From 58-81 sp012729145 (lineage in GTDB: Bacteria; Synergistota; Synergistia; Synergistales; Thermovirgaceae): 64,000 nt of DNA. Below are positions 41,795 to 49,744 of the stretch, one piece after another. The notes under the pieces were generated by a model. That model was not told the DNA's origin and did not search any database. It was given only the letters and a program-made list of their open reading frames with translations. Each line of letters opens with the position of its first letter. Position 1 is the first letter of the stretch. The position numbers and the translations under genes were made by a program. The stretch is from positions 52,051 through 116,050 of the forward strand of contig JAXGIW010000006.1 of assembly GCA_040770625.1 (NCBI GenBank), read 5' to 3'.

Positions 41795-42219
41795 AGGCTA
41801 CCGGCGAGAGTTACCTCTTCTACGACAGCGAGATGGCTGTGACCCCACATGACCTTCAGGAGCTTTACAGGTTCACCAGGTGGGGAAGGAGCCGGTCCAT
41901 TGAGCAGATCGGGAAGATGCTGCAGGGGACGTCCATGTGCTTTTCCGCAAGACATTCGGGGAAGCTGGTGGCCTTCTGCCGGGTCCTGACCGATTTCGTA
42001 TTCAGAGCCTCCCTCTGGGATATAATGGTCCATCCCGACCACCAGGGGAAGGGTCTGGGCTCTTCGCTCCTCGAATACGCCCTGGATCACCCGATGATGA
42101 GGGAGATCCCGCTGATCATCACCTATACGAGCGAGCTGGCTCCTTTCCTGGCAAGGCTGGGTTTCAGGCATGAGGAAGGGGCCATGATGCTCCTCAGAAA
42201 GCCCATAGAGTATTCCTGA
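41791..42219 (+). CDS. GNAT-family N-acetyltransferase
   Basis: 142 residues. The acetyl-CoA-binding motif A is clear: LWDIMVHPDHQGKGLGSSLL, with the Q/R-x-x-G-x-G/A pattern, and a motif B region YTSELAPFLARLGFRHEEGAM. The N-terminal part (LQELYRFTRWGRSRS) probably forms the substrate side; the substrate is unknown. The TTG start at 41791 overlaps the zinc-ribbon gene. metK follows after 77 bases. Confidence 0.88.
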   Translation: MKATGESYLFYDSEMAVTPHDLQELYRFTRWGRSRSIEQIGKMLQGTSMCFSARHSGKLVAFCRVLTDFVFRASLWDIMVHPDHQGKGLGSSLLEYALDHPMMREIPLIITYTSELAPFLARLGFRHEEGAMMLLRKPIEYS

Positions 42220-42296
42220 TCGGAATTTGTACTATCCAGCCGGGGTCCTGTCTTCTTCTGGGGCCATGGCCATACAGACCGGGAGGTGGAAAGGAA

Positions 42297-43502
42297 TTGG
42301 AGAGAAAGTATCTGGTATCGTCCGAATCGGTCACGGAGGGCCACCCCGACAAACTGGCCGACCAGATCTCCGACGGAGTTCTGGACGCAATACTGACCGA
42401 CGACCCCATGGGTAGGGTGGCCTGTGAGGCCCTTGTTACAACGGGGCTCGTGATAGTAGCCGGTGAGATAACTACCAAATGCTATGTCGATATTCCGCGC
42501 CTGGCGAGGGGTATCGTGAAAGAGATAGGCTACACCAGGGCCAAGTACGGCTTCGACGGTGACACCTGTGCGGTGATCACCGCCATAGACGAACAGTCTC
42601 CCGACATCTGCCAGGGGGTGGACCGCCCCCTGGAGGCGAGAGAGGGCGACATGACCGAAGAGGAGATCAACGGAGTAGGTGCCGGTGACCAGGGGATGAT
42701 GGTGGGCTATGCCTGTGACGAGACTGAGGAGTTCCTTCCGCTACCCATTGCCCTTGCGCACCGTCTGGCAAGGAAGCTGAGCGAGGTCCGGAGGGACAGG
42801 ACCCTGGCCTACCTGAGGCCTGACGGGAAAACCCAGGTGACCGTCGAATACGAGAACGGGAAGGCCTTGAGGGTTGACACTGTGGTCGTATCGGCCCAGC
42901 ATCACCCGGCCGTAGAGTCGGGGCAGATCCGGGAGGATATCATCAGGGAGGTTATAACCCCCGTTCTTCCAGGCCACCTGACGGAGACCCCCCCGAGGAT
43001 CCTGGTGAACCCCACCGGGCGCTTCGTCATGGGCGGTCCCATGGCCGATACGGGGCTTACAGGAAGGAAGATAATAATAGACACCTACGGAGGGGTGGTA
43101 CCTCATGGGGGCGGCGCATTCTCCGGCAAGGATCCCACCAAGGTTGACCGATCTGCCGCCTACATGAGCCGCTACGCCGCAAAGAACGTCGTTGCCGCGG
43201 GGCTGGCCGGGGAGTGCAAGATACAGGTCGCCTACGCGATCGGAGTTGCAAGGCCCGTTTCTTTGATGGTGGATACCAACGGCACCGGAAAGTTGTCCGA
43301 TACTGTCCTGACAAGGCTCATACAGGAGCACTTCGATTTCAGACCCGCTGCCGTTATCAGGGACCTGGACCTCAGGAGACCCCAGTTCAGGCGACTTGCG
43401 GCCTACGGACATATGGGGAGGATAGACCTGGATCCCATCCCTGCCTGGGAGAGGATCGACAGGGCCGAGATCCTCAGGAAGGCCGCCGAAAAGTCCTGCT
43501 GA
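42297..43502 (+). CDS. metK: S-adenosylmethionine synthetase
   Basis: Makes SAM from methionine and ATP. 401 residues with the motifs EGHPDKLADQISDGVLDA, GAGDQGMMVGYACDET and GGGAFSGKDPTKVDRSAAY. It begins with TTG at 42297, after GGAGGTG. No SAM riboswitch is visible in the 77-base gap upstream. comF follows after 6 bases. Confidence 0.97.
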   Translation: MERKYLVSSESVTEGHPDKLADQISDGVLDAILTDDPMGRVACEALVTTGLVIVAGEITTKCYVDIPRLARGIVKEIGYTRAKYGFDGDTCAVITAIDEQSPDICQGVDRPLEAREGDMTEEEINGVGAGDQGMMVGYACDETEEFLPLPIALAHRLARKLSEVRRDRTLAYLRPDGKTQVTVEYENGKALRVDTVVVSAQHHPAVESGQIREDIIREVITPVLPGHLTETPPRILVNPTGRFVMGGPMADTGLTGRKIIIDTYGGVVPHGGGAFSGKDPTKVDRSAAYMSRYAAKNVVAAGLAGECKIQVAYAIGVARPVSLMVDTNGTGKLSDTVLTRLIQEHFDFRPAAVIRDLDLRRPQFRRLAAYGHMGRIDLDPIPAWERIDRAEILRKAAEKSC

Positions 43503-43508
43503 CAAGGT

Positions 43509-44213
43509 GTGACGAGAGAGTTGACGCCCCACAGGGGGATATGGAGATCGCGCCTCGAAAGGGCCGCAGGTGTTCTTCTGCACCTTCTTTGGCCAGTTAC
43601 CTGTCCCGTATGCGGAAGGCCGGGTTCGATCATATGCCGGGAGTGCATCCTGGAAGTTGTCGAAAAGGGGCCCGGGAGAGAGTGCTGTTCCGAATGTCTC
43701 AGGCCTTTCCCCTGTGCCGATCACCCCGCGGCCTTCCCGATAAAGGGGCTTACCACCTTCGGGGGGCTTTCCAGGGAGCTGGTACACAGCCTGAAGTACG
43801 GATCCAGGAAATGCCTGGGGAAGCCCATGGGACGTCTTATAGGGGAGAGGATCAGGCCGGCGGGAGCTGTCGCCCTGGTCCCTGTCCCCCTTCACAGGGG
43901 GAGCGAAAGGGCCTTCAACCAGTCCCTGGAGATAGCGAAAGGCATCTCCGGAGAGTGGGTCTGCCCGGTGGCGGACAGGCTGGCCTGGAGGGAAAGGCGC
44001 CCTTCACAGGTGGGACTCTCTGCAGGGCTCAGGAAGAAGCTTCCCAGGGATTCTATCGCCTGGAAGGGAAAAGTCGACAGTGATCTTCCGGTGGTACTTG
44101 TGGACGATGTCTGCACCACCGGCGCGACGCTCCGGGCAGCCGCCGGGGCTGTCAGGGCAGCGGGGGCAAGGGTAGAGGGGGCCCTGGTCTGGGCCCTTGC
44201 CGGGATCTCCTGA
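43509..44213 (+). CDS. comF: ComF-family phosphoribosyltransferase
   Basis: 234 residues. The N terminus has a zinc-finger-like set CPVCGRPG, CREC and CCSECLRPFPC; the C terminus has the PRPP-binding loop VVLVDDVCTTGATLRAA. The family includes ComFC, needed for natural transformation in Bacillus and Helicobacter, but the molecular role is not settled. It starts with GTG at 43509 and is probably co-transcribed with metK. Confidence 0.88.
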   Translation: MTRELTPHRGIWRSRLERAAGVLLHLLWPVTCPVCGRPGSIICRECILEVVEKGPGRECCSECLRPFPCADHPAAFPIKGLTTFGGLSRELVHSLKYGSRKCLGKPMGRLIGERIRPAGAVALVPVPLHRGSERAFNQSLEIAKGISGEWVCPVADRLAWRERRPSQVGLSAGLRKKLPRDSIAWKGKVDSDLPVVLVDDVCTTGATLRAAAGAVRAAGARVEGALVWALAGIS

Positions 44214-44227
44214 TGGAGAGGAGAGGG

Positions 44228-44455
44228 TCAGATACCGGGATCGGGGGGGTGGTACTCCAGGACTTCTATCGAGTGCTCCATGGCCAACTGCCTGATCATG
44301 GTCTCATCTTCGACCCTGAAACGGCAAGCCAGCCCGCAGCTGGCCGAAATGCTCCTCGGGACGGGCACTATCTTGCAGGAGAAGCCCGCGTTCCTGCAGG
44401 TCTTTTCAAAGAGTATCGCCATGTGGGTGGTATCGAAGGTGGCGATGCAGTCCAT
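44228..44455 (-). CDS. DUF3343 protein
   Basis: 75 residues on the minus strand, converging with comF. MDCIATFDTTHMAILFEK at the N terminus and VPRSISASCGLACRF in the middle are the DUF3343 signature; the conserved cysteine lies in SASCGLA. The family has been proposed to act as a sulphur or selenium carrier, without firm proof. GGAGG lies just upstream of the ATG. Overlapping plus-strand frames have no family match. Confidence 0.82.
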   Translation of the reverse strand: MDCIATFDTTHMAILFEKTCRNAGFSCKIVPVPRSISASCGLACRFRVEDETMIRQLAMEHSIEVLEYHPPDPGI

Positions 44456-44487
44456 CAGTCGGCCTCCGGTCTCTTCGTTTTTATGTA

Positions 44488-44515
44488 ATTATACCTAGAC
44501 GAGGCGGGTTTGTAA
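44488..44515 (-). promoter_or_regulatory. Possible promoter for the DUF3343 gene
   Basis: On the minus strand TTACAA is 16 bases from a perfect TATAAT (plus-strand ATTATA at 44488-44493). It lies in the 106-base gap shared with the divergent skp-like gene. Confidence 0.4.
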
Positions 44516-44561
44516 GGATAGAATATTTACCTGATCGAGTGAATTCAAAGGAGGTTCTTAA

Positions 44562-44999
44562 ATGTCTCGCTCACGGAAGATCCTTTCGGTTATGGCACTT
44601 AGTGCTCTGGTATTGACTGCCCTTTCCGGTATCGCCCTGGCCCAGGAGAAGATCGGCGTTATCGATCCCCAGAAGGTCCTTTTCCAGCATCCCAAGTTCG
44701 AGCAGGCCCAGAAGCAGATCAAGACCGTAGTCGAGAAGAAGCAGGCCGAAGCCAAGGATGCCATCGACAAGACAAGCGACAACAATGAGAAGCAGAGGAT
44801 CTTCGAGGCCAAGCGCCAGGAAGCTGCCAGGGAAGAGCAGAAGATCATGGAGCCCATATTCAAGGATATAGATCTCGCCATCAGGACCGTTGCCAAAGCG
44901 AAAGGTGTGACCATAGTCCTTGACAAGACCCAGGTGTTCTTCGGAGGTGCCGACGTCACCGAGGACGTCATCCAGGAACTCAAGAAGAAGAACGCCTAG
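44562..44999 (+). CDS. Skp/OmpH-family periplasmic chaperone
   Basis: 145 residues. A signal peptide (MSRSRKILSVMALSALVLT, cut near ALAQ) is followed by KIGVIDPQKVLFQHPKFEQ, a long charged helical region, and IVLDKTQVFFGGADVTEDVI, as in OmpH/Skp proteins, which escort outer-membrane proteins. This is the best hint in the window that the cell has an outer membrane. AAAGGAGG precedes the ATG. It stands alone and has its own terminator. Confidence 0.9.
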   Translation: MSRSRKILSVMALSALVLTALSGIALAQEKIGVIDPQKVLFQHPKFEQAQKQIKTVVEKKQAEAKDAIDKTSDNNEKQRIFEAKRQEAAREEQKIMEPIFKDIDLAIRTVAKAKGVTIVLDKTQVFFGGADVTEDVIQELKKKNA

Positions 45000-45020
45000 C
45001 TGCACAACCTCAGAACAGGA

Positions 45021-45054
45021 AAAGGTCCGGGCCGTCACGGCCCGGACCTTTTTT
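45021..45054 (+). terminator. Strong terminator, possibly bidirectional
   Basis: GGTCCGGGCCG (45024-45034) pairs with CGGCCCGGACC (45038-45048) around TCA, followed by six T. Flanking AAA/TTT extends the pairing. The minus-strand side also carries a short T-run, so it may also end the liv operon, whose last stop is at 45071. Confidence 0.9.
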
Positions 45055-45070
45055 CATCCCTCAGGATCTG

Positions 45071-45802
45071 TCATTTTCTGGAAGTGCCCAGGTAGGCGGC
45101 CTCCACATCGGGATTCTTCAGAAGTTCCGAGGCGGGACCCTCCATGAGGATCCTCCCCGTCTGCATCACGTACCCCCTGTGGGAGAGCAGCAGCGCCTGC
45201 CGTGCGTTCTGCTCGACCAGCAGGATCGTCACTCCCTCCTCGTTTATCCTCTTCAGTTCCTTGAAGATGTCCCTGATGATAATCGGCGCCAATCCCAGGG
45301 AGGGTTCGTCCAGAAGCAGTAGCCGGGGTTTCGACATGAGCGCCCTTCCGATGGAGAGCATCTGCTGCTCCCCGCCGGAGAGGGTGCCGGCATGCTGGTC
45401 CCTTCTCTCCCTGAGCCTCGGGAAGAGGGTGAAGACCCACTCCAGGTCCCCCTGGATCTTGCTCCTGTCCTTGTTGGGGAAAGCCCCCATCATAAGGTTC
45501 TCGATAACGGTAAGAGGGGCGAAGACCTTCCTCCCCTCGGGGGAGAGGGAAACCCCCTGGGAGACCACCTGGTAGCTCCTGTTGGCCAGGGGCTTGCCTT
45601 CGAGAAGCAATGTTCCCTTCTCTCTCCTGACGTTGCCCATGACGGCGTTCATCAGCGTGGACTTTCCGGCCCCATTGGCCCCGATAACGCATACTACCTC
45701 GCCCTCGAAGACATCAAGGTTGACCCCCCTGATAGCCCTGATCGCCCCGTAGCTGACGTGAAGGTCCGTGATGCTCAGGAGAGGTTCTTTCTTGCCGGTC
45801 AT
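45071..45802 (-). CDS. livF: Branched-chain amino-acid ABC transporter ATPase LivF
   Basis: One of two ATPases of the liv importer. 243 residues with Walker A GANGAGKST, the LivF-type Q-loop region PEGRKVFAPLTV, signature LSGGEQQMLSIGRAL and Walker B LLLLDEPSLGLAP. The ATG at 45802 overlaps the livG stop (TGATG). Last gene of the operon, close to the terminator at 45021. Confidence 0.96.
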   Translation of the reverse strand: MTGKKEPLLSITDLHVSYGAIRAIRGVNLDVFEGEVVCVIGANGAGKSTLMNAVMGNVRREKGTLLLEGKPLANRSYQVVSQGVSLSPEGRKVFAPLTVIENLMMGAFPNKDRSKIQGDLEWVFTLFPRLRERRDQHAGTLSGGEQQMLSIGRALMSKPRLLLLDEPSLGLAPIIIRDIFKELKRINEEGVTILLVEQNARQALLLSHRGYVMQTGRILMEGPASELLKNPDVEAAYLGTSRK

Positions 45803-46578
45803 CACTCCTCGACCTCCTCTCCGAGATAGGCCTTCAGTATCTCCGGGTTGTTCTGGATGTGGTCCGGGTCGCCTTCCGCGATCTTCTCGCCGAAGTTCAT
45901 GCAGACGATGTGGGGGCAGATCTCCATGATGACTTCCATGTGGTGTTCGATCACCAGCGTGGTCAGGTTGAAATCCCGGTGGATATTCAATATCAGGCCG
46001 TTCAGTACGTGGACCTCTTCGGGGTTCATTCCGGCGGCGGGCTCGTCAAGAAGAAGAAGTTCGGGCTGAAGCGCCAGCGCCCTTGCTATCTCCAGCCGCC
46101 TCTGGTGGCCGTAAGGAAGCGTCCCGGCGGCCTGTTCCGCAACGGGGAGAAGTCCGACCCTTTCCAGCAGGTCGAGGCTCATCTTCCTTATGCTATTCTC
46201 GTTGTTCCTCCATCTTCCCAGGTGGGTCAGGGCTTCGAAGAAGTTGTACCTGAAGTGCTGCTGGCAGGCGGTCATGACATTCTCAAGCGCCGTTGAGCGA
46301 GGGAAGAGACGCAAGTTCTGGAAGGTCCTCGCTATCCCCTTGGCTACAACTTCGTAGGTCTTGCGGGACGCGATGTCCTCACCCTTGAAAAGGATCTGCC
46401 CTGAATCCGGTGAATATACGCCTGTTATAAGGTTGAATACGGTGGTCTTGCCGGCTCCGTTCGGGCCGATAAGTCCGGCAAGCTCGCCCTGCTCGAGCGA
46501 GAAAGTAATATCCTTGACGGCGTGCACGCCGCCGAAGTGCTTGTTCAGGTTCTCCAGGCGGAGGATGGGATCAGCCAT
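45802..46578 (-). CDS. livG: Branched-chain amino-acid ABC transporter ATPase LivG
   Basis: The second ATPase, 258 residues. Walker A GPNGAGKTT, ARTFQNLRLFP, signature TLPYGHQRRLEIARAL and Walker B LLLLDEPAAGMNP match LivG. The ATG at 46578 overlaps the livM stop by 8 bases (ATGGCTGA) and has GGGAG upstream; the two earlier ATG codons are less well placed. Confidence 0.96.
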   Translation of the reverse strand: MADPILRLENLNKHFGGVHAVKDITFSLEQGELAGLIGPNGAGKTTVFNLITGVYSPDSGQILFKGEDIASRKTYEVVAKGIARTFQNLRLFPRSTALENVMTACQQHFRYNFFEALTHLGRWRNNENSIRKMSLDLLERVGLLPVAEQAAGTLPYGHQRRLEIARALALQPELLLLDEPAAGMNPEEVHVLNGLILNIHRDFNLTTLVIEHHMEVIMEICPHIVCMNFGEKIAEGDPDHIQNNPEILKAYLGEEVEE

Positions 46579-47452
46579 TGGCTCCATCTCCCTCATTCAC
46601 GGTCTTTCTGGAGAACAGGGACCTGAAAAGCTTCGGGCCTACCTCGTGCTGACCCATGATCCCCTCGGGCCTGGCGACCATTATTATGACCATGATGGCA
46701 CCGTAGATGAGCATGCGGTACTGGGAGATGGGCCTGAAGACCTCAGTCACTATCCCTATCACGGTGGTCCCGATTATGGAACCGCTCAGGGAGCCCAGCC
46801 CCCCGAATACGACCACCGCGGTCAGCTCCGTGGATTTCTGCATGTCGAACATGATCGGCTGGAGATAGGTCAGGAAGCCCGCCATCAGTCCGCCGGCAAT
46901 TCCGCAGTAAAACCCTGAAATGGCAAGGCTGAGGACCCTGTAGTGAGCCGTCTTGAAACCCAGCAGGGAGGCCGCGACGAAGTCGTCACGGCAGGCCTTG
47001 AAAGCCCTCCCGTAGTTGCCGTTTATCAGAAACCTCATCAAGACAAGCATCCCCAGAAAGAACGCCGCGGCTACGGGGAGGGTGGTGTAGTTCGCTATAC
47101 CCGGGAAACCCCTTGCGCCCCTGGTAAAGGACTGCCAGTTCTCCAGGATGAGCCGTATCGTCTCCCCGAGGCCGATAGAGGCAATGGCGAAGTAGTCCCC
47201 CATCAGTTTCAGGGTGGGGACCCCGATCAGGTAGGCTATGACCATTGCCAGGGTCCCGGCGGCCAATACCGCTACCAGCCAGGGAACATGATGCCGGACG
47301 GTGAGAATAGCCGCAGTATAGGCGCCTATCGCCATGTATCCGGCGTGACCCAGGGTAAAGATGCCGGTGAAACCTGTGAGAAGGCTTACACCCATGGCGG
47401 CTATGGAGTTGATGCAGATAAGAATTATTATCCCTTCAAGATATCCTGACAT
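46571..47452 (-). CDS. livM: Branched-chain amino-acid ABC transporter permease LivM
   Basis: An inner-membrane permease, 293 residues, mostly hydrophobic. GFTGIFTLGHAGYMAIGAY near the N terminus and VVFGGLGSLSGSIIGTTVIG near the C terminus are LivM motifs. The ATG at 47452 lies 6 bases after AGGAGG; an upstream ATG adds ten residues without a site. Ten bases after livH. Confidence 0.95.
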   Translation of the reverse strand: MSGYLEGIIILICINSIAAMGVSLLTGFTGIFTLGHAGYMAIGAYTAAILTVRHHVPWLVAVLAAGTLAMVIAYLIGVPTLKLMGDYFAIASIGLGETIRLILENWQSFTRGARGFPGIANYTTLPVAAAFFLGMLVLMRFLINGNYGRAFKACRDDFVAASLLGFKTAHYRVLSLAISGFYCGIAGGLMAGFLTYLQPIMFDMQKSTELTAVVVFGGLGSLSGSIIGTTVIGIVTEVFRPISQYRMLIYGAIMVIIMVARPEGIMGQHEVGPKLFRSLFSRKTVNEGDGANG

Positions 47453-47462
47453 GGGAAGCCTC

Positions 47463-48344
47463 CTAGACCTTTTCGGCAACGTGCTTGCCGAAAAGCCCGG
47501 TAGGTCTCCAGAGCAGCGTTAGCACAAGCATGCCGAAGACGACGATGTCCCTCATCTGGCTCGATATGAACCCGGCAGTGAGCATCTCTGCCAGACCCAG
47601 GATCAGACTGCCGACCACTGCGCCAGGCAGGCTCCCCAGCCCACCGATGACTGCAGCAACGAAAGCCTTTATCGTGATAAGCCCCAGCTGGGGGTAGAGG
47701 GTGTAGCGCACGGAGAGGAATATCCCGCCAACCGCGGCAAGCAGACCGGCAACGAAAAAGACGATGGAGATGAGCTTGTTTACGTTGACCCCCATAAGGC
47801 CCGCCGTCCTGAGGTCGTAGGATGCTGCTCTTATGGCCAGGCCCCACTTGGTCCTGGATAAAAAGATCTGGAGGCCCGAGAGAAAGAGTATGGCCATTAC
47901 CAGGGAAAGGATGTCGAAAGCGCTGGTCGTGGCGAGGCCGAAGACGTTCACAGGGTTCATGGGGATGACGGGCGGAAGGGCCCGGAAACGCCCCCCGACG
48001 GTAACGACGAAGATGTTCTCGATCACTATGCTCATCCCCATGGAGGCGATGAGAAGGTAGAGGGTGACGTTGGTCCTTTCCCGGATGGGCTTGTAGGCCA
48101 CCTTCTCGACCAGGACTGCAGAAGCTCCCGCCCCCAGAAGGGCGAGAAGGCTTGCCACCCAGATATTGTGCCCCACCGCCGCAAGGGTGTAGTAGCATAT
48201 ATAGCCGCCTATTACCAGGAAACCTCCGTGGGCGAAGTTGGAGAAGAGGAGAATGGAGTAAACCAGGGAGTAGCCGACGGCAATAAGGGCATAGACCGAT
48301 CCGAGGGAAAGCCCGTTGATCACCTGCTGCAGAAGAGTATCCAA
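47463..48344 (-). CDS. livH: Branched-chain amino-acid ABC transporter permease LivH
   Basis: The partner permease, about 293 residues. LLQQVINGLSLGSVYALIAV and FSNFAHGGFLVIGGY at the N terminus and AVIGGLGSLPGAVVGSLILG near the C terminus are LivH motifs. The TTG at 48344 has GGTGA 7 bases upstream and gives the normal N terminus; a GTG at 48368 would add eight residues with no ribosome binding site. A strong hairpin separates it from livJ. Confidence 0.93.
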   Translation of the reverse strand: MDTLLQQVINGLSLGSVYALIAVGYSLVYSILLFSNFAHGGFLVIGGYICYYTLAAVGHNIWVASLLALLGAGASAVLVEKVAYKPIRERTNVTLYLLIASMGMSIVIENIFVVTVGGRFRALPPVIPMNPVNVFGLATTSAFDILSLVMAILFLSGLQIFLSRTKWGLAIRAASYDLRTAGLMGVNVNKLISIVFFVAGLLAAVGGIFLSVRYTLYPQLGLITIKAFVAAVIGGLGSLPGAVVGSLILGLAEMLTAGFISSQMRDIVVFGMLVLTLLWRPTGLFGKHVAEKV

Positions 48345-48375
48345 AACGGGTTCACCGTCCTTGTCCACTGCAAAT

Positions 48376-48408
48376 CCGGGGCGGACGCGGAACCCGCGTC
48401 CGCCCCGG
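48376..48408 (-). terminator. Intercistronic hairpin between livJ and livH
   Basis: A perfect 15-bp inverted repeat (48376-48390 with 48394-48408, loop AAC) begins with CCGGGGCGGACGCGG. On the minus strand no long T-run follows. It probably acts as partial attenuator or 3' stabiliser, allowing more binding protein than permease. Confidence 0.6.
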
Positions 48409-48438
48409 TTCGGGTTACTTTCAAAAAAGAGGTGATGT

Positions 48439-49596
48439 CTATTCCGGCTGGATCCTTGTGAAGAACTGCGCCCTTCCGTCCTTGGCCACGAGCACGACGC
48501 CCGTCTTGTTCATCGGGTTGTGGGTCGCGGGGTCGATGGACATCACAGCGTGGTGGAGCTGAACGTTAACGGTGTTCTCGAGAGCGTCCTTGATGGCCGT
48601 GCTGTCGACCTTGCCGGCCCTTTCGATGGCGTCGGCAAGCCAGTAGATGGAGTCATAGGCCAGTATCCCGTTGACGAACTCCTTGCACTCGTCGTTGTAG
48701 GTCTTCTTGTAGTTGGCGAAGAAGTCTGCCATTGCCGGGTCCTCGGGGGCCACGTGGTTGATCCAGTAGCTGTTCTCCATGGCATCCCCGGCGATCTCCC
48801 ACATGAACTCGCCGTAGCCGTCTCCGCCCACGAAGATGATGTCATTCATCCCGAGCTCGCGGGCCTGCTTCATTATCAGGGCCATCTCCTTGCCCATGTT
48901 GGGAAGTACGAGGACCTCGGCCTTGCTGTCACGGATCGTGGTCAGCTGTGCCCTGAAGTCGACATCGGTGCCGGCCCGGAAGCCCTGGTCGGCAACGACC
49001 TTTCCGCCGTAATCCTCGTAATACTTCATGAAGAACTCGCGAAGCCCCTGGGCGTAGTCGCTGCCTACGTCATAGAGGACGGCGGCGGTATTCTTCTTGA
49101 GCTCCTTGGCGGTGAAGGCCGCGATGAGCTGTCCCTGGTAGGGGTCGGTGAAGCATGTGCGGAACATGTAGGGGTTCAGCTCACCCTGGTCGCTGACGGT
49201 TACAAGAAGGTTGGTGGACACGGTCCCGATCTGGGGGATCATGTACCTGTTGGCAAGGGGCGCGGTGGCTATGTTGATGCCGCTCCCGTTGGCTCCGACC
49301 ACAGCTACGACCTTGTCGTTCTCGGCCATTCTTCTGAAAGCGTTAACTGCATCTTCAGGACGGGTCCTGAAGTCATAGGGGAAGAGCTGGATCTGCTTGC
49401 CAAGGACCCCACCCTTGGCATTGATCTCGGCGACCGCCAGTTTTGCCGCATTGAGCTCTGTCTGGCCGTAGGCCGCCCAGTCACCCGTGAGGGCTGCCAG
49501 GTATCCGACCTTGATCACGTCGTCGGCCATGGCGCCTGCTGCGAAACCGGTTACCGCAAAAACAGCAAGCAAAGCAAGCACAAAGATCTTCCTCAA
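48439..49596 (-). CDS. livJ: Branched-chain amino-acid ABC transporter substrate-binding protein
   Basis: A type I periplasmic binding protein, 385 residues. A signal peptide (MRKIFVLALLAVFAVTGFAA, cut near AMA-DD) precedes VIKVGYLAALTGDWAAYGQ, a typical Leu/Ile/Val-binding opening. The ligand cannot be fixed by eye; family members also bind other amino acids or amides. The TTG at 49596 lies 9 bases after AGGAGG, while the GTG at 49605 touches that site. First gene of livJ-H-M-G-F. Confidence 0.94.
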   Translation of the reverse strand: MRKIFVLALLAVFAVTGFAAGAMADDVIKVGYLAALTGDWAAYGQTELNAAKLAVAEINAKGGVLGKQIQLFPYDFRTRPEDAVNAFRRMAENDKVVAVVGANGSGINIATAPLANRYMIPQIGTVSTNLLVTVSDQGELNPYMFRTCFTDPYQGQLIAAFTAKELKKNTAAVLYDVGSDYAQGLREFFMKYYEDYGGKVVADQGFRAGTDVDFRAQLTTIRDSKAEVLVLPNMGKEMALIMKQARELGMNDIIFVGGDGYGEFMWEIAGDAMENSYWINHVAPEDPAMADFFANYKKTYNDECKEFVNGILAYDSIYWLADAIERAGKVDSTAIKDALENTVNVQLHHAVMSIDPATHNPMNKTGVVLVAKDGRAQFFTRIQPE

Positions 49597-49644
49597 TACG
49601 TACACCTCCTGAGAAGGTTATGGAAATATTTACATGGTACCATA

Positions 49645-49671
49645 ATTATAATGCATGACTGCGGGTGTCAA
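49645..49671 (-). promoter_or_regulatory. Probable liv operon promoter
   Basis: On the minus strand perfect TTGACA (plus 49666-49671) and perfect TATAAT (plus 49645-49650) are separated by 15 bases, shorter than the ideal 17. A palindrome ATGGTACCAT lies at 49634-49643, near the expected start of transcription, and could be an operator. Confidence 0.55.
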
Positions 49672-49744
49672 GTTTATTTTTCCCCGTTTAACCTGTAATA
49701 TCGCCTTGTTCCCCGAGCAAGGCTTCCGGGGACAGGGGGATATG

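Noticed and set aside
40201..42171. Minus-strand open frame of 656 codons
   Set aside because: It lies antisense to the DUF3084, zinc-ribbon and GNAT genes, has no family motifs and is rich in Gly, Pro and Arg. High GC content makes such antisense frames common.
42220..42296. Possible SAM riboswitch before metK
   Set aside because: The 77-base gap is too short for, and shows no conserved core of, the known SAM riboswitch classes.
43214..44083. Plus-strand frame of 289 codons
   Set aside because: It spans the end of metK and most of comF in another phase; both of those have clear catalytic motifs.
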